Part shown: piece by piece, positions 17,912 through 26,978 of the stretch
Position numbering within the stretch: the first letter of the stretch is position 1
Layout: every line of letters begins with the position of its first letter
Assembly (NCBI GenBank): GCA_910585015.1
Contig: CAJUCT010000020.1
Location: 1 to 64,000 of the forward strand
Reading direction: 5' to 3'
Source: an uncultured Acetatifactor sp.
Lineage (GTDB): Bacteria; Bacillota; Clostridia; Lachnospirales; Lachnospiraceae
Length of the DNA stretch: 64,000 nt
The notes under the pieces: generated by a model
Databases searched by the model: none
What the model was told of the DNA's origin: nothing
The model's input: the letters and a program-made list of their open reading frames with translations, nothing else
Translations under genes and position numbers: made by a program

Positions 17912-20189
17912 ATTTCTGTTCCTCCAGATATATATGCACTCTGCTCTGTATAATCCGGGCCGTTTCCCCGGCGTCTTTATCCCCCGCAAAATAACCGGCG
18001 GCTTCTTCCCGGATAATCGACATAACCTTCTCCTGATAGCCCGGCACGGGACGAATCCGGGCTATCAAATCCCATAGCTGCTCCAATTCCTCCGGCAGGG
18101 GTACATATTTTTCTATTATCCTTTCAATTTTACGATCGGATCCGACAAAAGCATCCACCGTAAGGATCCTTCTGACCGGGTTTCCCTCCCGGTCGGTGAC
18201 AATCATTCCGTTTTCATCCCGCTCATAGGGCTCCCGGGCGGCGGTGTTTCCATTCTCCTCCAGCCTGTCCTTCAAGATTGAAAAAAATTCCGCCCGCTCG
18301 CCCTCCTCCCATATCAGATATTCCAGATAATCCCATGCCAGATCCCTGTGCTTCCCCTTTGACAGGATGGCATAAGCCCCCTCGGAGGTATCCAGCAGGA
18401 TACCCGACTGTCCGTCCGGGGTGGGATACCCCACATAACTGACCGCTTCACCGTCAAACCATTGGGGCATCTCGGAGATATAGCCGACGTCTACGCACCA
18501 GTTCCATTTGAGTATGCACCCGTCCTCCCTCGAGATATCGTTCCAGCCATACGGGCTGCTTTTCCCGTCGAAGCCTCCGGCGAACTCCAGTATCTCGTAA
18601 AACGCATCCTGCTCAAAGGCGCAGGTGCCGTTTTCCTCATCTACAAAGCAGGGCAGATAGCATTTCAGACATATATCCAGCATATCCTCCGGAGAGATGC
18701 TCTCCTGTGTCCGACCGTCCTGATAACGCTCAAAAAAAGCCATCATCTCTGGGAGGTTCCAGCCGTCTCTGTCTCCCACCATGGACTGCCTGCCGGTTAT
18801 CACCTCCAGCCGGAACCAGGTGGGCAGCGCCACCAGCTTGCCGTCAACGGTATAAGTATCCGCCACCGGCTTAAACACATCCTCCCGCCGCAGCCGCGCA
18901 CTGTTATCCAGAAAGGGCAGCAGATCTTCCAGAATGCCCTTGGAAGCATATTTTTCCAGTTCCGCATATCCTACGGTGATGATATCCATATCTCTGCCCG
19001 CCGCCATATCCCTGTCCAGGGCCGCAATGGCTTCTTCATGGGTGGCGTATCCGTTTATTCCCATGTATTCTTTCAGACGTACCCTTTGCTGAGGATGCTC
19101 CAGATTATAACGCATGGTCGCTTCCCGCATACCGTCTGTCATGTTCATTACACACACGGTTATAATTTCCCGGCCGCCGTCCCTGTTCTCTACCTGCTCC
19201 AGATAAACCAGTCGGGGCGGCTGCCCTTCCTCCGGCATAAAAGCCGCTTCATTTATCCTATCATCATACAAAAGCAACAAAAGCCGTCCGTCCGAAAGCC
19301 TGGTCATATCCGTCAGATCCCGCACGTCCACATCCGCGTCCAGCCAGTTCAGAATCTGTTCGGGAGCCTGTCCCTCCTCTCCGTGCCGGTATATGCCATG
19401 TCTGTCAAATACCCAAAGAGGCGTATCCTCCCCCGGTATTCCGCTTATCCCTATGGGAGAATCGGATATAACAGTCTCGCTTTGCAGAGTTCCCGGTTTT
19501 ACGGCCTTCACCTGATACCGGCCTAGGCCGGCAGAACAACAGTACCCCACCCGGCCGTCTGCCATGCGGGCGATAAAATATATGGCTGTCTCCGTAAAAG
19601 TATCCGCAAACGATCCGTCCGGATTCATTGCCAGCAGAACAGTCCGCCCCGCCACATATATATTTTTTTCCTCGTCCACGGCTAGGGATAGCGAGTCGTT
19701 TGTCATCTCCGCTTCCTCCAGCCATTCGTCGATTCCCCATATGCGCAGCGCGTTGCCCTCCGCGTCGTATATGCCCACAAAATAACCGGGACCACAGGTT
19801 TCCTGGCCCGAAAACGCTTCGTTATTCCCCAATATGTAATAATTTCCGTCATCGTCTCCGGTTATATCGGCAACTCTTGTCCTCCCCGCCGGAAACCGGA
19901 AAGGTATCCGCACGGCTTCGGCATCCTCCTCCGTCAGAGACAGCGTATAATAATCATCTCTCGCTGGCTGCATGCCCTCTCCGTCATAATATACCTTATA
20001 TACCAGTTCATCGCCGCAGAGAAAGGCATCCCGGACGACCCCTCCCTGGGCATCCACCTGCCTTACGGCGGGGACATAGCCGTAGGTCTCCTCTGTCTCA
20101 CGCCGCCCCGAGCAGGCAAAAAAACCGACCGCAATGCATATATGCAGCAGCACTATGGATACTGTTTTTTCAAATATATGTTTTTTCAA
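17910..20189 (-). CDS. Solute-binding-like lipoprotein with an N-terminal propeller-like domain
   Basis: 759 residues from a TTG at 20189, chosen because GAGGAG lies about 9 nt upstream and the product then begins with a compact lipoprotein signal (KKHIFEKTVSIVLLH ... GFFAC, lipid on about Cys26). Residues ~40-350 contain repeated short beta motifs (DGNYYILGNNEAF, EEKNIYVAGR) typical of a beta-propeller. The C-terminal ~400 residues resemble extracellular solute-binding proteins of ABC sugar importers: EATMRYNLEHPQQRVRLKEY, then DMDIITVGYAELEKYASKG and LEDLLPFLD. No permease or ATPase genes are nearby, so a receptor role without its own transporter is possible. A truncated paralogue lies directly upstream. 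Confidence 0.8.
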   Translation of the reverse strand: MKKHIFEKTVSIVLLHICIAVGFFACSGRRETEETYGYVPAVRQVDAQGGVVRDAFLCGDELVYKVYYDGEGMQPARDDYYTLSLTEEDAEAVRIPFRFPAGRTRVADITGDDDGNYYILGNNEAFSGQETCGPGYFVGIYDAEGNALRIWGIDEWLEEAEMTNDSLSLAVDEEKNIYVAGRTVLLAMNPDGSFADTFTETAIYFIARMADGRVGYCCSAGLGRYQVKAVKPGTLQSETVISDSPIGISGIPGEDTPLWVFDRHGIYRHGEEGQAPEQILNWLDADVDVRDLTDMTRLSDGRLLLLLYDDRINEAAFMPEEGQPPRLVYLEQVENRDGGREIITVCVMNMTDGMREATMRYNLEHPQQRVRLKEYMGINGYATHEEAIAALDRDMAAGRDMDIITVGYAELEKYASKGILEDLLPFLDNSARLRREDVFKPVADTYTVDGKLVALPTWFRLEVITGRQSMVGDRDGWNLPEMMAFFERYQDGRTQESISPEDMLDICLKCYLPCFVDEENGTCAFEQDAFYEILEFAGGFDGKSSPYGWNDISREDGCILKWNWCVDVGYISEMPQWFDGEAVSYVGYPTPDGQSGILLDTSEGAYAILSKGKHRDLAWDYLEYLIWEEGERAEFFSILKDRLEENGNTAAREPYERDENGMIVTDREGNPVRRILTVDAFVGSDRKIERIIEKYVPLPEELEQLWDLIARIRPVPGYQEKVMSIIREEAAGYFAGDKDAGETARIIQSRVHIYLEEQK

Positions 20190-20299
20190 ATAAATCTTCT
20201 CCTCACACCTGCTGCCAATGGGAAGAATGCGAGACAATCCTCTCATATGGGATTTCCGCTGTCAAAGACGGCATGGAGCAGAACAAAATGAAAAACGGC

Positions 20300-20821
20300 C
20301 TAATTATGATTGCTGTGCAGGGGGGGATGATTTTTGATGCTGGTCCATTCCCGGCTCACATGTCCGCATTCGTTGCAGCTGAACTCCCAGTAATGCACTG
20401 TATAGTAGAACTGCTTCTGGCAGAAGGGATGCTCGGTACAATTCACCGGCTCTTTGTATATAGTCTCCGTTTTTACTTCCCGCTCCAGCATTCTTCCCGG
20501 GCAGTTTCCGTCAGCGTCCCTGGTCATATCGTTAATGCCCGTCCAACCCGCAGGAAACCCGAAAGAGGTCCGCCTGGGTTCGGCATCCATCTGCATCAGA
20601 TCCTGTACATAATATGTATATCTTGCCGGACTGGCTCCGTTTCCGTCATAATATACCTCATACACCAATTCCTCACCGCAGAGAAAAGCATTTCGCACCA
20701 CACCGCACTGGGGATCCACCTGCTTTAGTGTAGGAACATAGAAAAAGGATTCCCCCTCGCTTGCATGTTGGTCAAAACAGGCAGCGAGTGAAAAAACCAT
20801 GGTCAAAGCCAGTAGTCCCAT
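20300..20821 (-). pseudogene. Truncated paralogue of the adjacent solute-binding-like lipoprotein
   Basis: The 173-residue product has a lipobox (FSLAACF). Residues ~25-105 match the N-terminal domain of the neighbour, including the shared VVRxAFLCGxELVYxVYYDG. After DADGN the similarity stops, and the rest is unrelated, with several Cys and His (SCNECGH). No ribosome site precedes the ATG at 20821, and an ATGATG in another frame lies just upstream, suggesting a small frameshift at the start. It is most simply a tandem duplicate that lost its 3' three quarters. Confidence 0.65.
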
Positions 20822-20836
20822 TGCAGCATCATTTTT

Positions 20837-20865
20837 AGGATATCTCTATATACGAGCAATGTCAA
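20837..20865 (-). promoter_or_regulatory. Predicted promoter of the truncated lipoprotein gene
   Basis: TTGACA, 17 bp, TATCCT on the minus strand. The predicted transcript would start about 10 nt before the annotated ATG, so the original start codon was probably disturbed. Confidence 0.5.
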
Positions 20866-20953
20866 CACCTTCGATTCATAAGTTCTCGAATTACATCCAG
20901 GCAGCCCGCTTTGCCCGAATATCTCAAAAACTTTTTATTTTGGTATGTATATC

Positions 20954-20982
20954 TTGATTTTACCACCCTTTTTTTGTAAAAT
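20954..20982 (+). promoter_or_regulatory. Predicted promoter of the DUF1846 gene
   Basis: TTGATT, 17 bp, TAAAAT on the plus strand. The expected transcription start near 20990 leaves a 95-nt leader before the ATG at 21087 and argues against a start at 21000. Confidence 0.55.
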
Positions 20983-21086
20983 ATTATAAATTCAGCAATA
21001 TGGACCCCATCTATTATCAGGTAAAATACGCCAAGGCCTTTGTACTTTTTTATAAAACACGACTTTTAGGGAGGTATACGAACCAA

Positions 21087-22571
21087 ATGAGTAAAATCGG
21101 TTTCGATCACGACAAATATCTAAAAATGCAGTCAGAAAAAATTAAGGAGCGGATCGCTGCTTTCGGAGGAAAACTCTACCTGGAATTTGGGGGCAAACTC
21201 TTCGACGACAATCATGCGTCCCGGGTGCTGCCCGGCTTTAAGCCCGACAGCAAGATCAATATGTTGGCACAGCTGCGGGATCATGCGGAGATCGTCATTG
21301 TCATCAATGCGGCGGATATCGAAAAAAATAAAGTACGCTCGGATCTGGGCATCACCTACGACGTGGACGTGCTGCGTCTCATTGACGCCTTCCGGGGCTA
21401 CGGCCTGTATGTGGGCAGCGTGTGCCTGACCCGCTTCGCGGAGCAGCCCGGCGTCGTGGCATACCAGAAAAAGCTGGAGTCCCTGGGCATGAAGGTGTAT
21501 CGCCATTACTCTATTCCCGGCTATCCCTCCAACATCCCGCTGATCGTCAGCGACGAGGGCTACGGGCGCAATGAGTATATAGAGACTTCCCGGGAACTGG
21601 TGGTGGTCACCGCCCCCGGCCCCGGCAGCGGCAAGATGGCCACCTGCCTGTCCCAGCTGTACCATGAGCACAAAAGGGGCATCAAGGCCGGATATGCCAA
21701 ATACGAAACCTTCCCCATATGGAATCTGGCTTTAAAGCACCCTGTGAATCTGGCCTATGAGGCGGCAACCGCCGATCTGAACGATGTGAATATGATCGAT
21801 CCTTTCCACCTGGAAGCCTACGGGGAAACCACCATCAACTACAACCGGGATGTGGAGATCTTTCCGGTACTCAGCGCCATGTTTGAAAAGATCATGGGGA
21901 AATCCCCCTACAAATCCCCCACCGACATGGGGGTAAACATGGCAGGTTTGTGTATCGTGGATGATGAAGCCTGTCGGGAGGCTTCCTGCCAGGAGATTAT
22001 CCGCAGGTACTACAACACCATGTGCGAAAAGCGCCAGGGCAGTGCGGACGACGAGCAGATTCTGAAACTGGAACTGTTGATGAAGCAGGCCGGTATCACG
22101 GTGGACGACCGCCCGGTGGTCAGCGCCGCCAAGGTTAAGGCAGCCGCCACGGGCAAGCCTGCCGCCGCCATCCAGCTGCCGGACGGCCGAATCATCACCG
22201 GCAAGACCAGCGAGCTTCTGGGAGCTTCCTCCGCCATGCTGCTGAATGCGCTGAAAGTGCTGGCCGATATCCCTGATGAGGTACAGCTGATATCCCCCAA
22301 CACCATCGGCCCTATTCAGGAACTGAAGACAAAACACCTGGGCAACCGCAATCCCCGTCTGCACACTGATGAAATCCTTATTGCTCTGTCCATCTGCGCC
22401 TCCACAGACGAGACTGCCGGACGAGCTGTCCGTCAGCTCCATAATCTGCAGGGGTCAGAGGTGCATACCAGCGTGATCCTTTCCCAGGTGGACAAGAATG
22501 TGCTGAGAAAGCTGGGAGTGAATTTGACCTGCGAGCCGGAATATGAGTCCAACGGACTGTACCACAATTGA
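21087..22571 (+). CDS. DUF1846 family protein
   Basis: 494 residues, the normal length for the family, from the ATG at 21087 (MSKIGFDHDKYLKMQ) with GGGAGG upstream. The family is widespread in Firmicutes, and structures show a Rossmann-like nucleotide-binding fold, but I know of no established reaction. Recognisable conserved segments are KLYLEFGGKLFDDNHASRVL, the nucleotide-loop-like TAPGPGSGKMATCLSQ (near 180) and DMGVNMAG. It is one of few plus-strand genes here. Transcription ends in a hairpin shared with the convergent yitT-like gene. Confidence 0.9.
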   Translation: MSKIGFDHDKYLKMQSEKIKERIAAFGGKLYLEFGGKLFDDNHASRVLPGFKPDSKINMLAQLRDHAEIVIVINAADIEKNKVRSDLGITYDVDVLRLIDAFRGYGLYVGSVCLTRFAEQPGVVAYQKKLESLGMKVYRHYSIPGYPSNIPLIVSDEGYGRNEYIETSRELVVVTAPGPGSGKMATCLSQLYHEHKRGIKAGYAKYETFPIWNLALKHPVNLAYEAATADLNDVNMIDPFHLEAYGETTINYNRDVEIFPVLSAMFEKIMGKSPYKSPTDMGVNMAGLCIVDDEACREASCQEIIRRYYNTMCEKRQGSADDEQILKLELLMKQAGITVDDRPVVSAAKVKAAATGKPAAAIQLPDGRIITGKTSELLGASSAMLLNALKVLADIPDEVQLISPNTIGPIQELKTKHLGNRNPRLHTDEILIALSICASTDETAGRAVRQLHNLQGSEVHTSVILSQVDKNVLRKLGVNLTCEPEYESNGLYHN

Positions 22572-22610
22572 AAATATACCCTTCAAAAAATCAGGAAAAG
22601 TTTTTGTGAC

Positions 22611-22650
22611 ATAAAAAGAGACACCCTGGCATCGTCCTCGGTGTCTCTTT
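22611..22650. terminator. Bidirectional terminator between DUF1846 and YitT genes
   Basis: An 11-bp perfect stem (AAAGAGACACC/GGTGTCTCTTT, loop 14). It is followed by T5 on the minus strand and ends in CTCTTT on the plus strand, between convergent genes. Confidence 0.8.
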
Positions 22651-22676
22651 GACGGTTATCACATTTATTGTATTTC

Positions 22677-23564
22677 TTATAGTTTCTTCAGGTAATTTCC
22701 CTCTACATGAACCCCTTCATTGATCACGATAAACGCCTGGGGATCGTATTTATGGACTATAGTCTTGAGTTGATGTACCTCATATTTGGACATCATGATG
22801 TAGAGAATGTGGGATTCCTCATGGGTATAGGCGCCCATGGTTTTCCACTTGGTGATGCCCCGCCCCAGTTCCGAGAACACTTCCCTCTCCAGTTCCTGGG
22901 AACTGATCTTGGTGATCACGTTCACCTCCACATTGATGTTCTGGGCATGGAGTTTGTCAATGGCCACAGAGTACACCGCCGCATTGATCACGGAATACAG
23001 AGCCGTCTCCACGTCAAAGCGGAACAGGCAGGCGCTGTACAGCGCCAGATTCATCATCAGATTGACTCTGCCTACGCTGAAGTCCTGTCTCCACTTCACC
23101 AGAATCACGCCTACAATATCCATGCCGCCGCCTGAAGCCCCCATGCGCAGCAATATGCCCACGCCCGCGCCGCAGATAATGCCGCCGATGACACTGGCCA
23201 GCATGGTGTCCTCCACAATCTGGGTAACGGGTATGACGGCCATACCGCCTGACATTACCGTTACGCAAATCAGCGTCTTCAGCAGGAATTTCTTGCCCAT
23301 TTTCTGATAACCAATTACAAAAATCGGTATGTTGATAATATAATATATAATACCGGCGATGTCCACATTACCGATGGGAAGGTGCATATATTCCACCAGC
23401 AATGTGCGGACCACCTGGCACAGGCCCATGACGCCGCTGCTGTACAAGCCCGAAGGCACGATAAACAGGTTGGTTCCCAGGGCATAGATCGCCGCCCCTA
23501 CCATCGCCAGCAAAGTGCGTCTGCCCTCATAGACCAGCAGACGCTTATCTTCTAAGATTCTCAT
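22677..23564 (-). CDS. YitT family membrane protein (DUF161/DUF2179)
   Basis: 295 residues from the ATG at 23564 (MRILEDKRLLVYEG), with GGGGGA 6 nt upstream. There are about six transmembrane segments in the first 200 residues, including a Gly-rich GIICGAGVGILLRMGASGGGMDI. A cytoplasmic C-terminal DUF2179 domain (about 225-290) contains INEGVHVEGNYLKK-type residues. The family is common in Firmicutes with several copies per genome; the transported substrate is not established. Confidence 0.88.
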   Translation of the reverse strand: MRILEDKRLLVYEGRRTLLAMVGAAIYALGTNLFIVPSGLYSSGVMGLCQVVRTLLVEYMHLPIGNVDIAGIIYYIINIPIFVIGYQKMGKKFLLKTLICVTVMSGGMAVIPVTQIVEDTMLASVIGGIICGAGVGILLRMGASGGGMDIVGVILVKWRQDFSVGRVNLMMNLALYSACLFRFDVETALYSVINAAVYSVAIDKLHAQNINVEVNVITKISSQELEREVFSELGRGITKWKTMGAYTHEESHILYIMMSKYEVHQLKTIVHKYDPQAFIVINEGVHVEGNYLKKL

Positions 23565-23727
23565 TTGCATCCCCCCGGATATGGCATTTTTCACCATGTT
23601 GTATTGAATCCATTCGTCTGGACGTACATGGCAGCGTCCCGGTCCAGTGCTCCGTTTCGAAAACCCGGGCGCAGATTACCCGGTCTATTCTCTGGCGGCA
23701 CAGAAAATCCGAACACGGGGTACTGGC

Positions 23728-24039
23728 TCAGATGTACGCCTTGATCTTCTCCTCCAGATCCGCTGCGGACATTCCCCCCACATAGGTAGCAGCCGGTTCC
23801 CCGTTTTGGAAGAAAATAAAAGTGGGAATATTCTTCACATGATATCGGTCGGAAATCTCCATGGCCTCCTCCACATTCAGCTTGCCGATCTTGATCTGCC
23901 CCTGATATTTTTCTGCCATGCGCTCCACAAGCGGAGCCATCATCTTACAGGGACCGCACCAGTCCGCATAGAAATCCACCAGTACCGTTCCCTGTGCCTG
24001 CAATACTTCCTTCTCAAAATTTTCCGCTGTAAACTTCAT
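23728..24039 (-). CDS. trxA: Thioredoxin
   Basis: 103 residues with the active site WCGPC (31-35) in FYADWCGPCKMM and the cis-proline NIPTF at about 73-77. It reduces protein disulfides in the cytoplasm, usually with thioredoxin reductase. Its 5' leader carries two exact-tandem copies of the 104-bp structured repeat and a fragment of a third. Confidence 0.93.
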   Translation of the reverse strand: MKFTAENFEKEVLQAQGTVLVDFYADWCGPCKMMAPLVERMAEKYQGQIKIGKLNVEEAMEISDRYHVKNIPTFIFFQNGEPAATYVGGMSAADLEEKIKAYI

Positions 24040-24057
24040 ATTTTTACCCTCCTATTT

Positions 24058-24283
24058 AAGTTCCGCATGTTCCCTTCCCGCACACATGCACCGTGATGGA
24101 ATTCCGGCCGCTTATGGCGTCCGGATTTCCATCAGTGTACTGTCCGGGAACATGCTGTTTTAAGTTCCGCATGTTCCCTTCCCGCACACATGCACCGTGA
24201 TGGAATTCCGGCCGCTTATGGCGTCCGGATTTCCATCAGTGTACTGTCCGGGAACATGCTGTTTCTAGTTCCGCATGTTCTGC
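24058..24283 (-). repeat. Structured leader repeat, family 1: two tandem copies plus a fragment, before trxA
   Basis: Two near-identical copies with a period of 104 bp begin at 24058 and 24162, then the first ~15 bp of a third. Read in the direction of trxA, each copy folds into one long hairpin. The outer arms are AGCATGTTCCC/GGGAACATGCG, the middle arms CACTGATGGAA/TTCCATCACGGTG, and the top is a GC-rich stem around the ATAAGC loop. Other copies lie before proS, yerB and the ABC ATPase. Confidence 0.85.
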
Positions 24284-24288
24284 CTTCT

Positions 24289-24933
24289 TTATTTTTCCCG
24301 ATAAATAATATATTTATAGATGGGGTTGCCTATGGCAGAAAATTTTTCCTCATACTCTGTCATCACATTGCCCTCCATCAACGCCCTGTCCCCGTGCAGA
24401 TCATAGGTGATCACACGGGCCTTCCAGCCCGCGGGGGCAAGTTCCTCCACAGCAAAGTCAAACAGTTCTCGGTTGTCCGTTTTGAACTCCAGCTGCCCCT
24501 GAACCTCCAGAATCTCATCGTATCTGGTCAGAAACTGCCTGGACGGAAGCCTGCGTTTGGCATGTCTGTCCTTGGGCCAGGGATCGGAGAAATTCAGGTA
24601 GATGCGATTCACCTCACCGGGAGCAAACACCTCCGTAATCTCCTCCGCGTCCATGCGGATGAACTTCAAATTGGGCAGCTCCTCCTCTTCCATCTTCTGG
24701 ACGGCCCGCAGCAGCACACTGGAATATTTTTCAATGCCTATATAATTGATCTCCGGATGCAGGCGGGCCATAGCGTAAATAAATTTTCCCTTGCCCATGC
24801 CGATTTCAATATGGATCGGGTGTCTGTTCCCAAAAATCCCGGACCATTTTCCCCGGCAGGCCCGCTCCTCATGTACCACATAGTCGCTGGCAGCAATCGC
24901 CTCACGGGAACCTGTAATGTTTCGAAGTCGCAT
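24289..24933 (-). CDS. trmB: tRNA (guanine-N7)-methyltransferase
   Basis: 214 residues. It methylates G46 in the variable loop of tRNA using S-adenosylmethionine. Motif I is IEIGMGKGKF (about 42-51), with YIGIEKY after it and the family signature NFSDPWPKDRHAKRRL (about 113-128). The start codon is 2 bp from the carboxypeptidase stop, so the two are cotranscribed. Confidence 0.95.
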   Translation of the reverse strand: MRLRNITGSREAIAASDYVVHEERACRGKWSGIFGNRHPIHIEIGMGKGKFIYAMARLHPEINYIGIEKYSSVLLRAVQKMEEEELPNLKFIRMDAEEITEVFAPGEVNRIYLNFSDPWPKDRHAKRRLPSRQFLTRYDEILEVQGQLEFKTDNRELFDFAVEELAPAGWKARVITYDLHGDRALMEGNVMTEYEEKFSAIGNPIYKYIIYREK

Positions 24934-24935
24934 AT

Positions 24936-26978
24936 CTATTTGTCCTCCGGCCTTTCATAGTAAATCTCCTCCTCCGGCAATTCATGCAGCCGGCGGTAGC
25001 CCGGTTCCATGTTTTCCCCTTGTCTCCTGCGGGACTGCCTGCGGCGGGCCTCCTTCACCTCCTGACGATGCTGCTGCAGGAAACCCGGCCCCGTTTTCTC
25101 CTCGTACTCCCGGCGCTGCTGTCTGCGGCGGGCTTCTTTAATCTCCTGCCCGAGCAGCTGGCGGTAACTTGGTTTCGGCCTCTCGTCACCCTCCCGGCGC
25201 TGTTGCCTGCGGCGGGCTTCTTTCACCTCCTGACGGCGAAGCTGACGATAACTTATCTCCTGCCTCTCATCGTCTTCCCGCAGCTGCTGCCTGTGGCGGG
25301 CTTCCTTTACCTCCTGACGGCGAAGCTGGCGATAACTTATCTCCTGCCTCTCGTCGTCTTCCCGCAGCTGCTGTCTGCGGCGGGCCTGCCTCACCTGCTG
25401 GCGGTGCAGCCGAGCAGTATTCACTTCGTGCTCCTCATCATCCCCCCGACGTTGCAGCCTGCGGCGGGCTTCCCTGACCTGCCTGCGGCGCTGCTGGGCC
25501 ATGCTCTGTTCCTGCTCTTCCTCATATTCCGTAGGATGATGCTTTCGGCGGTCTTTCATCCAGTTCCGCCGGGTGTTGGTGCGCCGGGCAGGAAAATGAT
25601 ATTCCTTCAAAAACCGTCTGAGTCCCCATACCACCAGCGCCGCGGCAGCCAGAATACCCGCCCCCATCAACACCTTCACCACATCTATGAACACAACGTC
25701 CGGCACTTTGACCCCGTCGGCGGCCTGGTCCTCTCCGGACGAACCGCTGGCAAAGCCGTATCCCTGGTCCTGAGATGCCGCCAGATCCACGGAAGCGCTG
25801 CCCAGATCCACACCCTGATAACTGTAATGGATAATCGCTGCCTGGCCCTCGTCCACCGTATCATAATCGATTGTAGAGGTCACATCCGCAAAGTCCACCG
25901 CCCGGGGCAGCACGATACAAGCCTCCCGGTTCAGGGACAACAGCGGCTTGGAACTGCCGAATATATCACGTTCCCCGTAGAAAAATCCCGTATTTCCAAT
26001 ATCATATTTCGTCTCCACCTGGGAGACATTGACTTTTGCGAAATTGCCAAAACCATAATTGAACAGCGCTATGGTATCCTCGTAGTGGGCGGGAGACTCG
26101 TCCCTGAGCACCACACAGATCAGTTTCAATCCGTCCCTCTCCGCACAGGATACCACACAGTAACGGGCCGCATTGGTATAGCCGGTCTTGACACCCACCA
26201 GGTCCTCATATCCGTAGGACCTGCCGGGCAGCAACTCTATTTTGGAATTTTCCAGCTTTTCATAGGGCATATGGTCATTGGGCAGGATGTGCAGCCGGGG
26301 CGTCAATGAAATTCTGCACAACAGTTCATTGGCAAAAAAAGCCTTGCCGATCATGGCGAGGTCATAGGCTGAAGTATAATGGTTTTCATCCGGCAGGCCG
26401 TTGGGATTGACAAAATGGGAATCCACACATCCAAGTTCTGCCGCCCTGCTGTTCATAATTTCCGCAAAATCCTGCCAACTGGTGCCGGTGATATGCTCCG
26501 CCACCGCAAATGACACCTCGTTGGCAGAGCGGATCAGAATGGCGTTCAGACAGTCCTCCATGGTCAGCTGCTGTCCCACATCCATGGCTATATGGTTGCT
26601 GTCCGACGGGGTGTCATAGATGGCCTCCCGGGAAAAGGTGACCCATTCGTCCAGGGAACACTGCTCGGACGCAATCAGGGTAGTCAGGATCTTGGTGGTG
26701 CTGGCCGGGTATTGCCGGGCGTGTATATTTTTGGCATAGAGAATGGTGCCTGTTTCAGCCTCTATCAAAATGGCCGATCCCGCCGTGACTACAGGGCCTG
26801 TGGGCCAGCCCGGGATTTCGTTGCTCTCCACGGTCATATCCTGCTGAGTCTGGATGCGCTCCTCCATGGTCTCCGCCGAGACAGGCATTCCACGGCACAG
26901 CAGGGCCAGCGTGATCAGCCAGGCATACATGCGCCATCCCCTGTACCTCGGAACTTTTGAAGCTATCAATCTCTTCAT
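24936..26978 (-). CDS. dacF: D-alanyl-D-alanine carboxypeptidase (DacF type) with an arginine-rich repeat tail
   Basis: 680 residues. After a signal peptide (cleavage near VSAET, 34-36) comes a class A-type low-molecular-weight PBP domain: PASTTK with Ser93 and Lys96, SAN (near 153) and KTGYT (near 255). A C-terminal PBP5-type beta domain follows (about 320-410), then one transmembrane helix (about 440-460). It trims the terminal D-Ala of peptidoglycan side chains outside the cell. Unusually, the protein then continues for ~200 residues inside the cell: six repeats of 28 residues (498-665) of pattern RQEVKEARRRQQxRExDER. The start overlaps the exonuclease stop by 4 bp. Confidence 0.9.
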   Translation of the reverse strand: MKRLIASKVPRYRGWRMYAWLITLALLCRGMPVSAETMEERIQTQQDMTVESNEIPGWPTGPVVTAGSAILIEAETGTILYAKNIHARQYPASTTKILTTLIASEQCSLDEWVTFSREAIYDTPSDSNHIAMDVGQQLTMEDCLNAILIRSANEVSFAVAEHITGTSWQDFAEIMNSRAAELGCVDSHFVNPNGLPDENHYTSAYDLAMIGKAFFANELLCRISLTPRLHILPNDHMPYEKLENSKIELLPGRSYGYEDLVGVKTGYTNAARYCVVSCAERDGLKLICVVLRDESPAHYEDTIALFNYGFGNFAKVNVSQVETKYDIGNTGFFYGERDIFGSSKPLLSLNREACIVLPRAVDFADVTSTIDYDTVDEGQAAIIHYSYQGVDLGSASVDLAASQDQGYGFASGSSGEDQAADGVKVPDVVFIDVVKVLMGAGILAAAALVVWGLRRFLKEYHFPARRTNTRRNWMKDRRKHHPTEYEEEQEQSMAQQRRRQVREARRRLQRRGDDEEHEVNTARLHRQQVRQARRRQQLREDDERQEISYRQLRRQEVKEARHRQQLREDDERQEISYRQLRRQEVKEARRRQQRREGDERPKPSYRQLLGQEIKEARRRQQRREYEEKTGPGFLQQHRQEVKEARRRQSRRRQGENMEPGYRRLHELPEEEIYYERPEDK
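24984..25487 (-). repeat. Six in-frame 84-bp tandem repeats in the dacF 3' end
   Basis: Each unit encodes 28 residues dominated by Arg, Gln and Glu, and two central units are almost identical. The period keeps the reading frame, and the pattern suggests a long charged helix. Confidence 0.85.

Noticed and set aside
24984..25487. CRISPR-like array of 84-bp repeats
   Set aside because: The repeats are contiguous, in frame and without spacers; they encode the dacF tail.
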